64,000 nt of DNA from Bacteroidota bacterium (GCA_020161395.1 JAIUOE010000003.1:1-64000), one strand, 5' to 3'. Numbered from the stretch's first letter, positions 1-9,985 are shown. Made by a program: numbers and translations. The notes: generated by a model not told the origin, from the letters alone.

Positions 1-782
1 ATAAAGATGCGACATTCATGCGGATGAAGGAAGATCACATGATGAACGGGCAGTTAAAAGCGGGTTATAATGTAGAGATAGCAACGAACAACCAGTTAGT
101 GGTAAGTTATGATATTTTCCAGAAACCCGGTGACACAACGACATTACCTGATGTAGTAAAGGGAATACAGCAGGAATATGGAGAGAGCCCTGAGTACTTA
201 ATTGCGGATGCCGGTTATGGGTCTGAAGAGAATTATCAGTTCCTACAGAAGGAGGGAATAAAGGGAGTAATAAAGTACAATTATTATGATGCAAAGAAGA
301 AAAGAAAAAGCAAGTATCCGTTCAGTCATGAGAATCTTTACTATAATCAAAAAGAGGATTGTTTAATCTGTCCGATGGGTCAGAGAATGGATTATGCAGG
401 AAAACGGTACAGAAAGACAGAAAATGGTTACACACTTGAGTTGAGCAGGTACAAGGCGAAGAACTGTGAGGGATGTCCACTTCGGGGAGCATGTCACAAA
501 GGTGCCGGGGAGAGAATTATAGAAATAAGTCATACAGGGAGAGAACTAAGACAGAAGGCGGAAGAGATACTCGAATCAGAGACCGGAGCAGAACTCTACA
601 GACGGAGAAAGATAGATGTGGAGCCGGTCTTCGGAAACATAAAGCAAAACATGGGATTTACGAGGTTCACACTTCGAGGAAAGAAGGGTGTGCTGACAGA
701 GTTGGGATTGGTAGCTTTTGCTCACAATTTTAGAAAGATAATATTAGGCAAAATGTTCGAATTTACCCCAAATTTTGCTTAA
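1..782 (+). CDS. IS1182-type transposase, 3' part (runs off left edge)
   Basis: The reading frame is already open at the window edge, so only the C-terminal 260 or so residues are visible. It begins with the DATFMRMKEDH block typical of IS1182-type DDE transposases. The second catalytic Asp lies in LIADAGYGSEEN, a CxxC...CxxC cluster follows (CLIC, CEGC), and the third acidic residue is the Glu of RKIDVEPVFGNIKQN. The first Asp lies upstream of the window. The reading frame shows no internal stop, so the element may be active. The closest alternative is another IS4/IS5-superfamily group, but the zinc-like cluster between the last two catalytic residues favours IS1182. Confidence 0.88.
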   Translation, partial: KDATFMRMKEDHMMNGQLKAGYNVEIATNNQLVVSYDIFQKPGDTTTLPDVVKGIQQEYGESPEYLIADAGYGSEENYQFLQKEGIKGVIKYNYYDAKKKRKSKYPFSHENLYYNQKEDCLICPMGQRMDYAGKRYRKTENGYTLELSRYKAKNCEGCPLRGACHKGAGERIIEISHTGRELRQKAEEILESETGAELYRRRKIDVEPVFGNIKQNMGFTRFTLRGKKGVLTELGLVAFAHNFRKIILGKMFEFTPNFA

Positions 783-806
783 AAAAGGGTTAATACCCTT
801 TTTTTG
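783..806 (+). terminator. Terminator after the transposase
   Basis: A short AAGGGT / ACCCTT hairpin directly follows the TAA stop and is followed by a run of seven T. It fits a Rho-independent terminator for the transposase. Confidence 0.6.
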
Positions 807-1088
807 TGATCAAAAAACACAAAAGTTACTTTGGTTAATGAACAATTACCGGTGTTATTCAAAAAAAACGAAAAATGACATAAAAAAAGAGGCTGCTGGA
901 TATTTACTATCGAGACAGCCTCTTAAAATTCATTTTTTTAAGCAGTGCGTGCATTTTAGCTCCATTTCAAATTTTTCAGGGTTAAACTTACACTTTTGTT
1001 TTATAAATTTCAAAGCATATTCAATAATTTGAATCTTTTTTTGAATATTACTATCCAACTGTAAAGAAATTATTTAATTGGAGAATAC
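783..1088. other. 306-base gap holding the probable IS right end
   Basis: This stretch has no convincing gene; an 85-codon open frame in it is AT-rich and low in complexity. It holds the transposase terminator, then at 887-924 a hairpin with the stem AAGAGGCTG / CAGCCTCTT. The motif GAGACAGCCTC in the second arm resembles terminal inverted repeats common in IS1182-type elements, so the IS may end near 924-930. The left end is outside the window, so the terminal repeat and any target duplication cannot be checked here. Confidence 0.4.
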
Positions 1089-1517
1089 ATGTCACAAGTA
1101 AAAGCTTATGTAAAACAAATAAATGGAATCAGTTTTGTCGGTAAAACCGACTCAAATCACTGGATAACAATGGATGGTCCCGAGGACTTCGGCGGAAGCA
1201 ACGCCGGAATTCGTCCAAAAGAATTGATGTTACTCGCTCTCGCTGGATGCACAGGGAGTGATGTTGTTTCAATTCTTCAGAAAAAAAGAATTGATGTCAG
1301 ATCCTTTGAAATTAACATCACAGCAGAAATGTCTGATGATCATCCGAAAGTTTACACTTCGATGAACATCGAATATATCTTTAAGGGTAAGGGAATCAAG
1401 GAGTCAGATGTGGAACGGGCAATTGAACTCTCCCAGACCAAGTATTGTGGGGTCACCAAGATGTACGAAAAAGCCATGACTATCACTCATTCCTTCCAAA
1501 TTCATAACGAAGAATAA
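1089..1517 (+). CDS. OsmC/Ohr-family redox protein
   Basis: This 142-residue protein has the OsmC-like fold signature: a Gly-rich GPEDFGGSNAGIRPKELML stretch leading into LALAGCTGSDVVSIL, with the first conserved Cys in AGCTG and the second in QTKYCGVTKMY. Family members reduce organic or fatty-acid hydroperoxides with these two cysteines; the substrate here is not known. The ATG has GGAGA seven bases upstream. It stands alone, between the IS remnant and a terminator. Its length is normal for the YhfA/OsmC subgroup. Confidence 0.88.
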   Translation: MSQVKAYVKQINGISFVGKTDSNHWITMDGPEDFGGSNAGIRPKELMLLALAGCTGSDVVSILQKKRIDVRSFEINITAEMSDDHPKVYTSMNIEYIFKGKGIKESDVERAIELSQTKYCGVTKMYEKAMTITHSFQIHNEE

Positions 1518-1535
1518 CCATTTTCAGCAAAGAAA

Positions 1536-1580
1536 CGGGAAGATTCTCGATCGATTTTCTTCCCGAATCTTTCCCTTTTT
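1536..1580 (+). terminator. Terminator after the OsmC-like gene
   Basis: An inverted repeat CGGGAAGA / TCTTCCCG (1536-1565) is followed by a pyrimidine-rich tract ending in six T. It lies 19 bases after the OsmC-like stop codon. Confidence 0.6.
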
Positions 1581-1711
1581 TAACCTTCCATCACATCATT
1601 TCAATTTTTCTCACTCCATCACTACTGTAAAAATCGCAAATTTTAGTATAATTATATTTTAGAAAATCTTTTTTAAGATATTGTTACACAAATATAAATT
1701 GGAGATTATTT

Positions 1712-2062
1712 ATGTCGCATCACCTTATCGCTCATGTTGAAATTCCGGCAACCGATGTTGAAAGATCAAAAAAGTTTTTTGAAGCCGTGTTTGGATGGGA
1801 CCTAAAAGAGTTTGGTAATGGATATCTGCTTTGCAACAGTCGTCAGGGTACTACCATTGGTGTTCGCAAAGTTAAAGAAGTTACACATGGCGATTCACCT
1901 GTATTCCACATTTTGGTTGACGATATAGAGGATACAACAAAACTGATCAAAAATAATGGCGGATCCATCTTCAAGGATAAAACTGTTATCCCTGTTTATG
2001 GCTGGTATGCTGTTATTCAAGATCCTGACGGGAATAAGATCGGGCTTTACGAAGCTCATTAA
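1712..2062 (+). CDS. VOC-family (glyoxalase/bleomycin-resistance fold) protein
   Basis: This 116-residue single-module protein starts HVEIPATDVERSKKFFEAVFGW and ends WYAVIQDPDGNKIGLYE, the classic beta-alpha-beta-beta-beta signature of vicinal-oxygen-chelate proteins. A metal-binding His (HLIAHVEIP) and Glu (IGLYE) are present, though the metal sites of this subgroup vary. The substrate cannot be told from sequence. A GGAGA ribosome site precedes the ATG. It lies 38 bases upstream of pfkA on the same strand and may be co-transcribed with it. Confidence 0.85.
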   Translation: MSHHLIAHVEIPATDVERSKKFFEAVFGWDLKEFGNGYLLCNSRQGTTIGVRKVKEVTHGDSPVFHILVDDIEDTTKLIKNNGGSIFKDKTVIPVYGWYAVIQDPDGNKIGLYEAH

Positions 2063-2100
2063 TTCGATTAATAGACAATCGAACCAAAAAGGAATGTATT

Positions 2101-3213
2101 ATGAATAATGGAGAAATAAAACGAATTGCAGTTAACACCGGTGGTGGAGATGCCCCCGGACTGAACGCCGTTATAAAGGCGGTAACAATGGCTGCAATCA
2201 AAAGAGGATGGGAAGTATATGGAATAAAAGACGGCTACAACGGCGTTTTTCTTCCGGCTCACTATCCTAACGGAGATGGATTAATCAGACTTACCCCGGA
2301 GCTCGTGAAAGATATCACAGCGATGGGTGGCACCATACTCGGCACAACAAACAGAGGGAATCCGTTAAAATTTCCTATGAAAACCGCCAATGGCACTGTT
2401 GTCGAGGTTGACAGATCAGATGAAATAGTTGATGGATTAAAAAGAAATAATATCGATGCAGTGGTTGCTATCGGCGGTGACGGCTCCCTTTCGATGGCTA
2501 ATGAATTTGCTAAAAAAGGTGTCAGAATTGTCGGTGTTCCTAAAACAATTGACAACGATCTTGACGGAACAAGCATTACTTTCGGTTTCGATACTGCAGT
2601 ATCTTTCGCGACGGAATGTATCGACAGACTTCACTACACAGCAAAAGCCCACAAGAGAATACTCGTAGTTGAAGTGATGGGAAGATATGCCGGTTGGATA
2701 GCCCTTAACTCGGGTGTTTCAGGCTCTGCAGATGTTATTCTCATACCCGAGATCCCCTATGACATCAAAAAAGTTGCAGAACATCTTCACAATTCTTTTA
2801 CTGAAGAGAAAGATTATGCAATCGTTGTTGTGGCTGAAGGTGCCTTCCCGAAAGATGGCGGTTATGCAGTTATCGAAAAAGAAGCCGGTAAAGCCGAAAG
2901 ACTCGGTGGCGCCGCTGAAAGAGTCGCAGTCCAGCTTCAGGATCTCACTAAAAAAGAAGTCAGAACTGCAATACTTGGACATTTACTGAGAGGCGGAAGC
3001 CCGACTACTTTCGACAGACTCCTCTCCCTCAGATTTGGAGCGGCTGCAGTCAGAGCTCTTGAGGAAGGTCATTCAGGCGTGATGGTCGCAAGTGCACCGC
3101 CTAGAATGACTTATATACCAATTGAGCAAGCCATAGGTAAACTCAGACTGGTGGATCCAAACGGTGATACAGTCAGAACTGCGAGAGAACTCGGTATCTG
3201 CTTCGGCGAATAA
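2101..3213 (+). CDS. pfkA: 6-phosphofructokinase (mixed-substrate, group III type)
   Basis: This 370-residue cytosolic glycolytic enzyme phosphorylates fructose 6-phosphate. The N-terminal GGGDAPGLNAVI loop binds the phosphoryl donor; GGDGS is at residues 125-129, PKTIDND at 147-153 (catalytic Asp in TIDND) and the MGRYAGW block follows. The pair Gly in GGDGS with Lys in PKTIDND is notable: ATP enzymes normally have Gly and Gly, and PPi enzymes Asp and Lys. This G/K mix is the group III pattern, where donor use (ATP or PPi) varies and must be measured. AAGGA precedes the ATG. It ends at a shared terminator. Confidence 0.95.
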   Translation: MNNGEIKRIAVNTGGGDAPGLNAVIKAVTMAAIKRGWEVYGIKDGYNGVFLPAHYPNGDGLIRLTPELVKDITAMGGTILGTTNRGNPLKFPMKTANGTVVEVDRSDEIVDGLKRNNIDAVVAIGGDGSLSMANEFAKKGVRIVGVPKTIDNDLDGTSITFGFDTAVSFATECIDRLHYTAKAHKRILVVEVMGRYAGWIALNSGVSGSADVILIPEIPYDIKKVAEHLHNSFTEEKDYAIVVVAEGAFPKDGGYAVIEKEAGKAERLGGAAERVAVQLQDLTKKEVRTAILGHLLRGGSPTTFDRLLSLRFGAAAVRALEEGHSGVMVASAPPRMTYIPIEQAIGKLRLVDPNGDTVRTARELGICFGE

Positions 3214-3230
3214 TCCCCCCTTCCATTAAA

Positions 3231-3273
3231 AAAAAGAGGCTTCCCGGTTTTCTAAATCAGGCAGCCTCTTTTT
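3231..3273. terminator. Bidirectional terminator between pfkA and the convergent nuclease-like gene
   Basis: The stem AAAAAGAGGCT / AGCCTCTTTTT has A-runs on the left and T-runs on the right, so it can stop transcription from both pfkA (plus) and 3277-4521 (minus). Its GAGGCT/AGCCTC core recurs in other terminators of this window. Confidence 0.8.
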
Positions 3274-3276
3274 ATT

Positions 3277-4521
3277 TTACTTCATCAAATTCAATTTAAC
3301 AAACTGCGAATAGCTTCCGGTTTCTGACAGAAACTCAACTCTGGCGAAATATATTCCGGATGACAATCCGCTTGCATCCCAGATATAACTTCCCTTGCCG
3401 GCAGCCGTCATGCCCATAGATTCAGTTGAAACAAGCTGTCCTAACGCATTATAAAAAGACAATTTAACCATTCCTGTTGAAGGCAGATTCCAACCGATTG
3501 TTGTTGAAGGATTGAAAGGGTTTGGATATGCATTCTCAACATAAAATGAGCCGGGAATCACCTCGTTCTCAACACTCACAGGAGTTTGCTTGAATATAAA
3601 TTTCTGATAAACCGGAATATGATCGGATGCATAGTGAATTGCATTTGCGATCGTCTGACCTACCGCCGTATTTGGAGGACGGTTGATTGAATCGTTAAAA
3701 TGCTGCCCGTCGTTTCCGTATGCAGTGTTCGAATTTCTTACATATTCGATACCACCTGTATCAGAAATCGCCTGTGAAAAAAGTATCATATCAAATCGGT
3801 CGTCCATTCCGCCTGTCGAACCGCCACCAAACTGGCGGGTTCTCGGTGATTGTGTGTGGTGGATTGCATACTGTGACTGATTGAATGTACCCGACATCAC
3901 TATCGGATCAATAAAATGCCCTTGTGTACCGGCAGTAACTGCTTTTAATTTCTGATATGCTGCCTCTGTTGAACCATAAATATTGAAATCACCGCAAACA
4001 AGGAAGTTTCTTCCGGGCGGATAATTGTTGGTTACGCCCCTTAAAACATCGACTTCCCTGCCCCGCTGTGCTTCATTTGTTGCACCGGTACTGGCCTTAA
4101 GGTGCACTGAAAAAATAAAGAGCGTATCGAGGGTAACTTTATGCCTCACCTGAAAGAGGTTTATTGTTCTTAACTCAGTCGGATAGGCTGTATTGCTCAA
4201 ATAATCAAATTTTGTGCTGTCATAAAATATCGCATTATCACTGTCAGGTCCATCAAGGAACGCACCTTTGTTATAGTTCTGCGAGAAAGTCTTCAAGACA
4301 TTTACTAAAAATCCATCAACTCCGATTTGTGAGGTTATTTCCTGAACCACCAGAATATCAGGTTTTACTGCCTGAGTTATGGTTTTGTAGTAGCCGTTTC
4401 TGGTGGAAGCATCGGTACCCGGGTAATTTAATAGATTGTAAGACATAAATATTATTGTATCCTGTGACATGATTGTCGAAAAAGATAAAATCAGGATAAA
4501 TAACATTCTTTTAATACTCAT
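3277..4521 (-). CDS. Secreted endonuclease/exonuclease/phosphatase-fold protein with T9SS sorting domain
   Basis: This 414-residue protein has an N-terminal signal peptide (hydrophobic to about residue 19, ending STIMSQ). The EEP-fold motifs follow in order: SYNLLN, LVVQE (metal Glu), FSVHLK, CGDFNIYG and a C-terminal SDHIPVY, the set seen in DNase I-like nucleases and phosphodiesterases. The last 80 or so residues are a Por/T9SS type A sorting domain starting YPNPFNPSTTIGWNLP and ending in a Lys, with SGIYFARV near the end. It should be exported to the periplasm by Sec and then to the surface by T9SS. A role in scavenging extracellular nucleic acid or phosphate is possible but unproven. Confidence 0.88.
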   Translation of the reverse strand: MSIKRMLFILILSFSTIMSQDTIIFMSYNLLNYPGTDASTRNGYYKTITQAVKPDILVVQEITSQIGVDGFLVNVLKTFSQNYNKGAFLDGPDSDNAIFYDSTKFDYLSNTAYPTELRTINLFQVRHKVTLDTLFIFSVHLKASTGATNEAQRGREVDVLRGVTNNYPPGRNFLVCGDFNIYGSTEAAYQKLKAVTAGTQGHFIDPIVMSGTFNQSQYAIHHTQSPRTRQFGGGSTGGMDDRFDMILFSQAISDTGGIEYVRNSNTAYGNDGQHFNDSINRPPNTAVGQTIANAIHYASDHIPVYQKFIFKQTPVSVENEVIPGSFYVENAYPNPFNPSTTIGWNLPSTGMVKLSFYNALGQLVSTESMGMTAAGKGSYIWDASGLSSGIYFARVEFLSETGSYSQFVKLNLMK

Positions 4522-4581
4522 GTATGATCCATTTGTTAAGGTTAATAATTAAAAACAGGAATACCGGCCGGATATTCAATT

Positions 4582-6663
4582 TTATTTTTCCATCTTAAAG
4601 AACAGTTCCTTTGCAGTCGGAACAGGCAGTTCACAGACGGAATTACTGCACAGATAGAAGAAACACCCGCCTTCTGTTACATTCATGCTCGAGGTAAAAG
4701 GGGCGATTTCTGCCAGAATTTCGCTGTTCTTCCTGTCTTTCAGTATCACAAATACATTTTCGTAAGCAGGTTTGCCCAATTCAACCAAAGCAGATCTGAT
4801 CTCGGGATGATCTGCCTCACCTGTAATCACAAGTTCGTATGAAGGGTAAATCAGAGGCTCCGTGGCATGCAGAAAATATGCATTAGCGAAGGGTGCCCGT
4901 TCGATATTTTTAGTAAATGTTGCAATCAGATCTTCTGCATGGTTCAGGAATGAAGGCTCACCCAGATAATGATACAGTGCAATCAGGACTTTAAGGGCAA
5001 CCGAATTTCCCGATGGAATCGCCCCATCGTAAACATCCTTCCATCTGGCAGGGAGGTCATCTGAAAGTTCGGATGTCTGAAAAAAGCCGCCGTTCTTCCT
5101 GTCCAAAAAGTAATTTAGCATGGTGGATACATAATTCCTTGCTCTAAGGAGATAAATAGCATCGAAAGTTGCACGATACAACTCGATTAAACCGAGCTGA
5201 TAAAACGCAAAATCGTCAAGAAAAGCAGGAATTGCCAAATCGCCCATTCTGTACCGGTGGAAAAGGAGTCCGTTTGTGACCATTTTTCTTTCTATGAAGA
5301 GATGAATTCTCTCAGCTTCCAGAATGTATTCATGCTTTTTTGAAACTCTTCCTGCGGATGCGAGGGCAGCCATCAGAAGTCCATTCCAGTCAGTAAGAAT
5401 TTTGTCATCAAGTGACGGCCGGTTTCTCTCATTTCTTACCGCAAACAGTTTTTCCCTGTATTCTTCAAATTTTAAGGAGAAATGATCCGGATCCACACCT
5501 TGTTCACCAGCCATCTTTTCAAGCGGCTCCGCCAGAAAAATAACATTTTCTCCGGTGTATCCGCCTCTTACCTTGTCGATGAAATTTCCTCTTTCATCAA
5601 TCTCGCACAAAAGGACAAAATTGTCAAATTCATCTTTAAGAATTTCTTTTAGCTCTTCCATGGTCCATACATAGAACTTTCCTTCCTCCCCGTCACTGTC
5701 TGCATCCTCAGCACTGAAGAATCCTCCCTCTTTCGATTTCATATCATTCAGAAGGTATTTTACAATTCCATCGATTGTCACCGAGTAAAAGCTGTCGCCG
5801 GTAATTTTGAGGGCTTCTGCGTAAGCCAGAATCAACATCGCCTGATCATACAGCATCTTTTCGAAATGTGGCAATCTCCATTCATCATCAGTCGAGTAGC
5901 GGTGAAATCCGTCTCCCAGATGATCGTAAATACCTCCCAATCGCATCGAAATCAGGGTCTTTTCTGCCATTTCCAATGCCTTGGGATTTCCGGAATTAAC
6001 GAAATAGTGAAGAAGGAATATCAAATTGTGGGGAGAAGGAAACTTTGGTGAAGAACCGAATCCTCCATGCACGGGATCGAATCTTTCGACGAACTGTGAA
6101 AAAGCAGTATCAAATACTTCCACCGGGATATCTGATGATTCGCTTCTGCCGGGCGTTTCATTTAACGCCTGTGTAATTTGGGCAGCGGAAGCGTTTATTT
6201 CGCTCCTTCGTTCTTTCCATAAAACGATTATTTTGTTCAGGAGATCGATAAGCCCGGTCTTGCCGTAGCGGGACTCTTTCGGGAAATAAGTACCGGCAAA
6301 AAATGGCTTTTTATCCGGTTGCAGAACCACCGTTAGAGGCCAGCCACCACTTCCGGCTATCATCTGACAGACTGCCATATATATTGAATCGATATCAGGT
6401 CTTTCTTCCCGGTCCACTTTGATGGAGATAAAACTGTCGTTTAATATCTTTGCCACTACCTCATCCTCAAACGACTCATGCTCCATTACATGGCACCAGT
6501 GGCAGGTGGAATATCCGATTGATAGAAAAACGGGTTTATCTTCTGTTTTCGCCTTTTCGAAGGCTTCATCACACCAGGGATACCAGTCAACCGGGTTGAA
6601 ACGGTGTTGAAGCAAATATGGACTTTTCTCATTTGCAAGTCGATTGGTTTTCTTCTCTGTCAT
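4582..6663 (-). CDS. YyaL/SSP411-type thioredoxin-fold protein
   Basis: This 693-residue protein starts [15 protein letters not shown]...NPVDWYPW, the hallmark of the DUF255 (YyaL, mammalian spermatogenesis-associated SSP411) family. The thioredoxin-like N-terminal domain carries CHWC at about residues 54-57 ([14 protein letters not shown]). The remainder is an alpha/alpha-barrel like those of N-acylglucosamine epimerases, with [12 protein letters not shown] and [12 protein letters not shown]. The biochemical role of the family is not settled; a redox or sugar-related function has been suggested. Full length for the family. No signal peptide was seen, so it is probably cytosolic. It lies 60 bases upstream of the T9SS gene, on the same strand. 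Confidence 0.93.
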   Translation of the reverse strand: MTEKKTNRLANEKSPYLLQHRFNPVDWYPWCDEAFEKAKTEDKPVFLSIGYSTCHWCHVMEHESFEDEVVAKILNDSFISIKVDREERPDIDSIYMAVCQMIAGSGGWPLTVVLQPDKKPFFAGTYFPKESRYGKTGLIDLLNKIIVLWKERRSEINASAAQITQALNETPGRSESSDIPVEVFDTAFSQFVERFDPVHGGFGSSPKFPSPHNLIFLLHYFVNSGNPKALEMAEKTLISMRLGGIYDHLGDGFHRYSTDDEWRLPHFEKMLYDQAMLILAYAEALKITGDSFYSVTIDGIVKYLLNDMKSKEGGFFSAEDADSDGEEGKFYVWTMEELKEILKDEFDNFVLLCEIDERGNFIDKVRGGYTGENVIFLAEPLEKMAGEQGVDPDHFSLKFEEYREKLFAVRNERNRPSLDDKILTDWNGLLMAALASAGRVSKKHEYILEAERIHLFIERKMVTNGLLFHRYRMGDLAIPAFLDDFAFYQLGLIELYRATFDAIYLLRARNYVSTMLNYFLDRKNGGFFQTSELSDDLPARWKDVYDGAIPSGNSVALKVLIALYHYLGEPSFLNHAEDLIATFTKNIERAPFANAYFLHATEPLIYPSYELVITGEADHPEIRSALVELGKPAYENVFVILKDRKNSEILAEIAPFTSSMNVTEGGCFFYLCSNSVCELPVPTAKELFFKMEK

Positions 6664-6709
6664 GCGCTATACTCTCCTGCTAAAAAATAGCATTGTGGCT
6701 GTCAATGCG

Positions 6710-7477
6710 TTATTTTCCTGCTGTTTTTGCTAGTGGTCCGTCTTTCCTGACCAGATGTTTAATACTCGACCAGGGGAATTTGATATCTGTAGGACCAAGT
6801 GCATAAGGACCCACTTCGTAAGGATTGAAAGTAAATGTTATCGCATCCTGGGAAATGCTAAAATTTTCATTCAGTTCAAATTTATCATTCTCAAACCAGT
6901 AGCCGTAGTCGGTAAGTGTCTGATTTGCCGGTATTTCCCTTTCTTTCCTGACTATCACCTCACCCAACCTGTTTAACTCGTCCTTTGCTCCGGGAATGAA
7001 AATTTGATCGAAGGTAATTTCCTCGCCTGTCTTCACCAGGAAGTTTAGTGCCCCCATAAAATAATTAGGGTGCGCTCCACCCATATACTCGTCATGTGAG
7101 AAATAGAAGGCCATGATCTCGTCCGAAATCATCACGGGCGTAATCTGAGTGGTGAAACTCCAGTTTCCAAAAAACCAGGCTGAATCCTCTTCCTCTGAAA
7201 TAAAAGCAACCATTGAATTAAACTGCTCCATGAGACCTTCTCCCTCCTTTTGACCCATAGTAAGGTTGGATACATTCTCATTCATCTTTGTAGCACTAAT
7301 AACGAAACCATCTTTCCCGGTAAATTCAGGGTAAGTAATTTTAAACACAAAAAGAGAATCTTTATTCCCATTTTTGCCATTATAAACTTTTTCGAATGTC
7401 TTCATCTCAAAAGTCACGGGTTGTGCACTAATGAGAATTGAAAAAACGATATAAAAAAGGAACGCTTGAGCTTTCAT
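6710..7477 (-). CDS. Secreted DUF3298/RsiV-like protein
   Basis: This 255-residue protein has a Sec signal peptide (first 19 or so residues, ending ISAQP). The C-terminal part, from GGAHPNYFMGALNFLVKTGEEITFDQIF to PYALGPTDIKFPWSSIKHLV, matches the DUF3298 pattern seen in RsiV-type anti-sigma lysozyme receptors and in many stand-alone envelope proteins. There is no transmembrane or anti-sigma segment here, so a free periplasmic role is more likely than signalling. It follows yyaL's start by 46 bases and shares a divergent promoter region (7478-7547) with the next gene. Confidence 0.75.
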   Translation of the reverse strand: MKAQAFLFYIVFSILISAQPVTFEMKTFEKVYNGKNGNKDSLFVFKITYPEFTGKDGFVISATKMNENVSNLTMGQKEGEGLMEQFNSMVAFISEEEDSAWFFGNWSFTTQITPVMISDEIMAFYFSHDEYMGGAHPNYFMGALNFLVKTGEEITFDQIFIPGAKDELNRLGEVIVRKEREIPANQTLTDYGYWFENDKFELNENFSISQDAITFTFNPYEVGPYALGPTDIKFPWSSIKHLVRKDGPLAKTAGK

Positions 7478-7547
7478 TTTTTTCCTCTACAGATTGAGAA
7501 ATGATGAGTAAATTTTTATCCGGTTATCATAAGAAAGATTAAAACCG

Positions 7548-8000
7548 ATGGCTGTTAAGAATTTCATGGCATTTTGTCTTTTTTTGTTCAGTTTGTGCTT
7601 CACGGTTTCCGCTCAAAATACACCGGTTAAAGAGATTTGGAAAGAACTGTCGAAAAACAAATTTGCTGTTACCTACTACGACCTCTCTTCCCTTGCATTG
7701 GCAAAAAGCGATATTTTTGATCAGCCCGTAAAAACAGAATACAACTCTGAACAATCGTTACCGGGCATTGCCGGGAAATATTTTACTGAAGTGATAATTT
7801 ACACAGTATCTTTGAAGGAAGCAAAATATTTTATCAAAAAAGCTTCATATTTCGACAGTAAAAAGAAGGAAATCAAAGTTTTTGATTATCTCAAGGATGG
7901 AAGTGTTGACGCAAGGCAAATGTTACCGGTAACCAAAGGAAGTCCGGTTTATGAAATCGTTAAACTTCATAAATTGTTGCACAGCAAGAACGAAAATTAA
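7548..8000 (+). CDS. Secreted hypothetical protein
   Basis: I do not recognise this 150-residue protein. It has a clear signal peptide (MAVKNFMAFCLFLFSLCFTVSAQ, cleavage probably after SAQ) and a mature part of about 125 residues rich in Lys and Tyr, with no cysteines and no known motif. It is transcribed away from the DUF3298 gene and its stop codon overlaps the stop of the convergent histidine kinase by four bases, leaving no space for a terminator between them. Confidence 0.75.
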   Translation: MAVKNFMAFCLFLFSLCFTVSAQNTPVKEIWKELSKNKFAVTYYDLSSLALAKSDIFDQPVKTEYNSEQSLPGIAGKYFTEVIIYTVSLKEAKYFIKKASYFDSKKKEIKVFDYLKDGSVDARQMLPVTKGSPVYEIVKLHKLLHSKNEN

Positions 8001-9979
8001 GCCAAAGGAATTGTAAAACTAAAAGTGGTTCCTTCGCCAACACGACTCTCGACATCAAGCACACCACCGTGTCGCTTCACAAATTCATAGCACAGTAGAA
8101 GTCCCAAGCCTGTTCCCTTTTCATTCTCAGTTCCTGATGTGGTCACCAGTTCATTTATCTTAAAAAGTTTGGCAACGGTCTCGGGGGGCATTCCGACACC
8201 CGAATCACTTACAGAAAATCGAATCCGGTCACCCTCTAACTCTCCCGAAACAATAATGCTGCCCCCTCTGGGGGTAAACTTGATACTGTTGGAAATCAGG
8301 TTCCGAAAAACCGTCTGGAGCATGTCTTCATCTGCCATCACCTTTATCTCATCATCCAGATCCAGTATCAGTTCCAACCCCTTTTCAATTGTCAGAGGCA
8401 TTAGAACAGAATTTACCTTATAAAGAATGTGTGAAACAGTCACTTCATCAGGAACAAATTTTAACCTGTTCGACTGAATTCTCGACCAGTCCAAAAGATT
8501 GTTGAGCAATTCGAGAATGGCTTTTGCTGAGGAGTTGATTCTGCCGGCAAATTCACTGATCTCGTCCATACTCAAATCCGCGATATCATTGAGAAGGAAC
8601 TCGGAGAAACCGAGTATGCCCGTAAAAGGGCTCTTCAGATCGTGGGCAAGGATGGAAAAGAACCGGTCTTTTGCGTGATTGGCTTCCATCAGCTTCTGTT
8701 CACTGCTTTTCAGTTCGTCTTCAATCTTCACCCGCTCGGTAATATCGCTCAAAGTACCATTGATCAGTTTCTTGCCGTCCTCTTCAATAACACTGTTAAT
8801 TGTATGAAAATAATGGATTTCACCCTGTTTGTCATAGAGTCGTACTGTGATCGGCTGGACATCACCCTTCAGAACCTCAAGAGTATGCTTTTTGAACTTG
8901 ATCATATCTTCCTGATGGACAATATGATTCAGGTTTTTACCGGTTAATTCATCCACTGAATATCCGTAATTTGCCACTGCGGGGCTTATATAACGAAGAT
9001 TACCTTTGATATCATAGATGTAAATAATATCATTCAGATTTTCGATCAAAGAACGGTATCTGGCTTCACTTTCTTTAAGAATCTCTTCTTTTTTCTTCAA
9101 TTCAATAGCCATGGCTATCTGGTTGGAGACAAAGTTCAGTGTATCGACATCAATCTGATCATATTTTCTTGTACTGTCATCATATCTCTGAACAACAATA
9201 ACACCGATTATCTTCCCTTCATTGTTCTTCAACGGAACTCCCATCCACTCTTCGCAGTCTCCGCCGTACAGTTCAATAACCCCTAATCTCTCGAGATTGG
9301 CAAAGTCAGTTCTTCCAAAAAGGAGAGGCATCCCCTTTCTGATAACATAACTTGTTAATGTTTTTGAATCAATAGGTCTTTCAGGAAGTGAGACCGGTCT
9401 GTCAGGTGAGTCTATTTCATCCACAAAGTATGGGAACGATATCGTCTTTTTTTCTTCGTCCACGAGTGACATAAAGAAATTTTTCGCAGGCATCAAATCA
9501 GATACGATGTGATGAACGCTTTCATACAGCTTGAAAAGATCGAAGGAAACATTTGCAGCTTCAGAGATGAGGTTCGTTGCTCTTCGCAGTTTTTCCTCTC
9601 TTTTGGTTGCAGTCAGGTCCTTCAACATCACCAGATCGTAGTAATTGTCTTCATAGAAAACCGGAACAGAAAAAATTTCCACAAATTTTTCCCTTCCGCT
9701 GCTGTCTTTGAATCCGAGTGAAATGCTTCCGGCGAGGAATTTTGACTTGATTGCAATACAACTGTCGTCGGAATACTCATCACCGAGCAATATCCTTGGC
9801 AATTCCTTCCCGACAACATTTTCCTTCCCCAATCCCAAAAATTCCGCAGAGGAGCTGTTCGCCTCTTTAATCAAACACTTTTTATGAAGATCAATAATCA
9901 TCATCGGAGCAGGACTTTTATGAAATTTTTCGAAAAAAGTCCCCGATTTAGCTATTTTGATGTCGGAATTTTCGTTCAT
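7997..9979 (-). CDS. PAS-GAF-PAS hybrid sensor histidine kinase
   Basis: This 660-residue cytosolic kinase has no transmembrane segment. It has a PAS-like domain (about 10-125), a GAF domain (about 145-290, with GVIELYGGDCEEWMGVPLK), a second PAS domain (about 303-420), then HisKA with the phospho-acceptor His446 in ILAHDLKSPFTGILGF. The HATPase domain has the N box NLISNSIKF (Asn564), G1 DSGVGM and G2 GTGLGL. No receiver or output domain is attached and no response regulator is adjacent, so its partner is encoded elsewhere. The soluble form suggests it senses an internal cue, perhaps redox or a small ligand. Confidence 0.92.
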   Translation of the reverse strand: MNENSDIKIAKSGTFFEKFHKSPAPMMIIDLHKKCLIKEANSSSAEFLGLGKENVVGKELPRILLGDEYSDDSCIAIKSKFLAGSISLGFKDSSGREKFVEIFSVPVFYEDNYYDLVMLKDLTATKREEKLRRATNLISEAANVSFDLFKLYESVHHIVSDLMPAKNFFMSLVDEEKKTISFPYFVDEIDSPDRPVSLPERPIDSKTLTSYVIRKGMPLLFGRTDFANLERLGVIELYGGDCEEWMGVPLKNNEGKIIGVIVVQRYDDSTRKYDQIDVDTLNFVSNQIAMAIELKKKEEILKESEARYRSLIENLNDIIYIYDIKGNLRYISPAVANYGYSVDELTGKNLNHIVHQEDMIKFKKHTLEVLKGDVQPITVRLYDKQGEIHYFHTINSVIEEDGKKLINGTLSDITERVKIEDELKSSEQKLMEANHAKDRFFSILAHDLKSPFTGILGFSEFLLNDIADLSMDEISEFAGRINSSAKAILELLNNLLDWSRIQSNRLKFVPDEVTVSHILYKVNSVLMPLTIEKGLELILDLDDEIKVMADEDMLQTVFRNLISNSIKFTPRGGSIIVSGELEGDRIRFSVSDSGVGMPPETVAKLFKINELVTTSGTENEKGTGLGLLLCYEFVKRHGGVLDVESRVGEGTTFSFTIPLA

Positions 9980-9985
9980 AGTAAT

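Noticed and set aside
3683-4448. Open frames on the plus strand opposite the T9SS nuclease-like gene
   Set aside because: They have no ribosome site and no protein-like composition, and they mirror the coding strand of 3277-4521.
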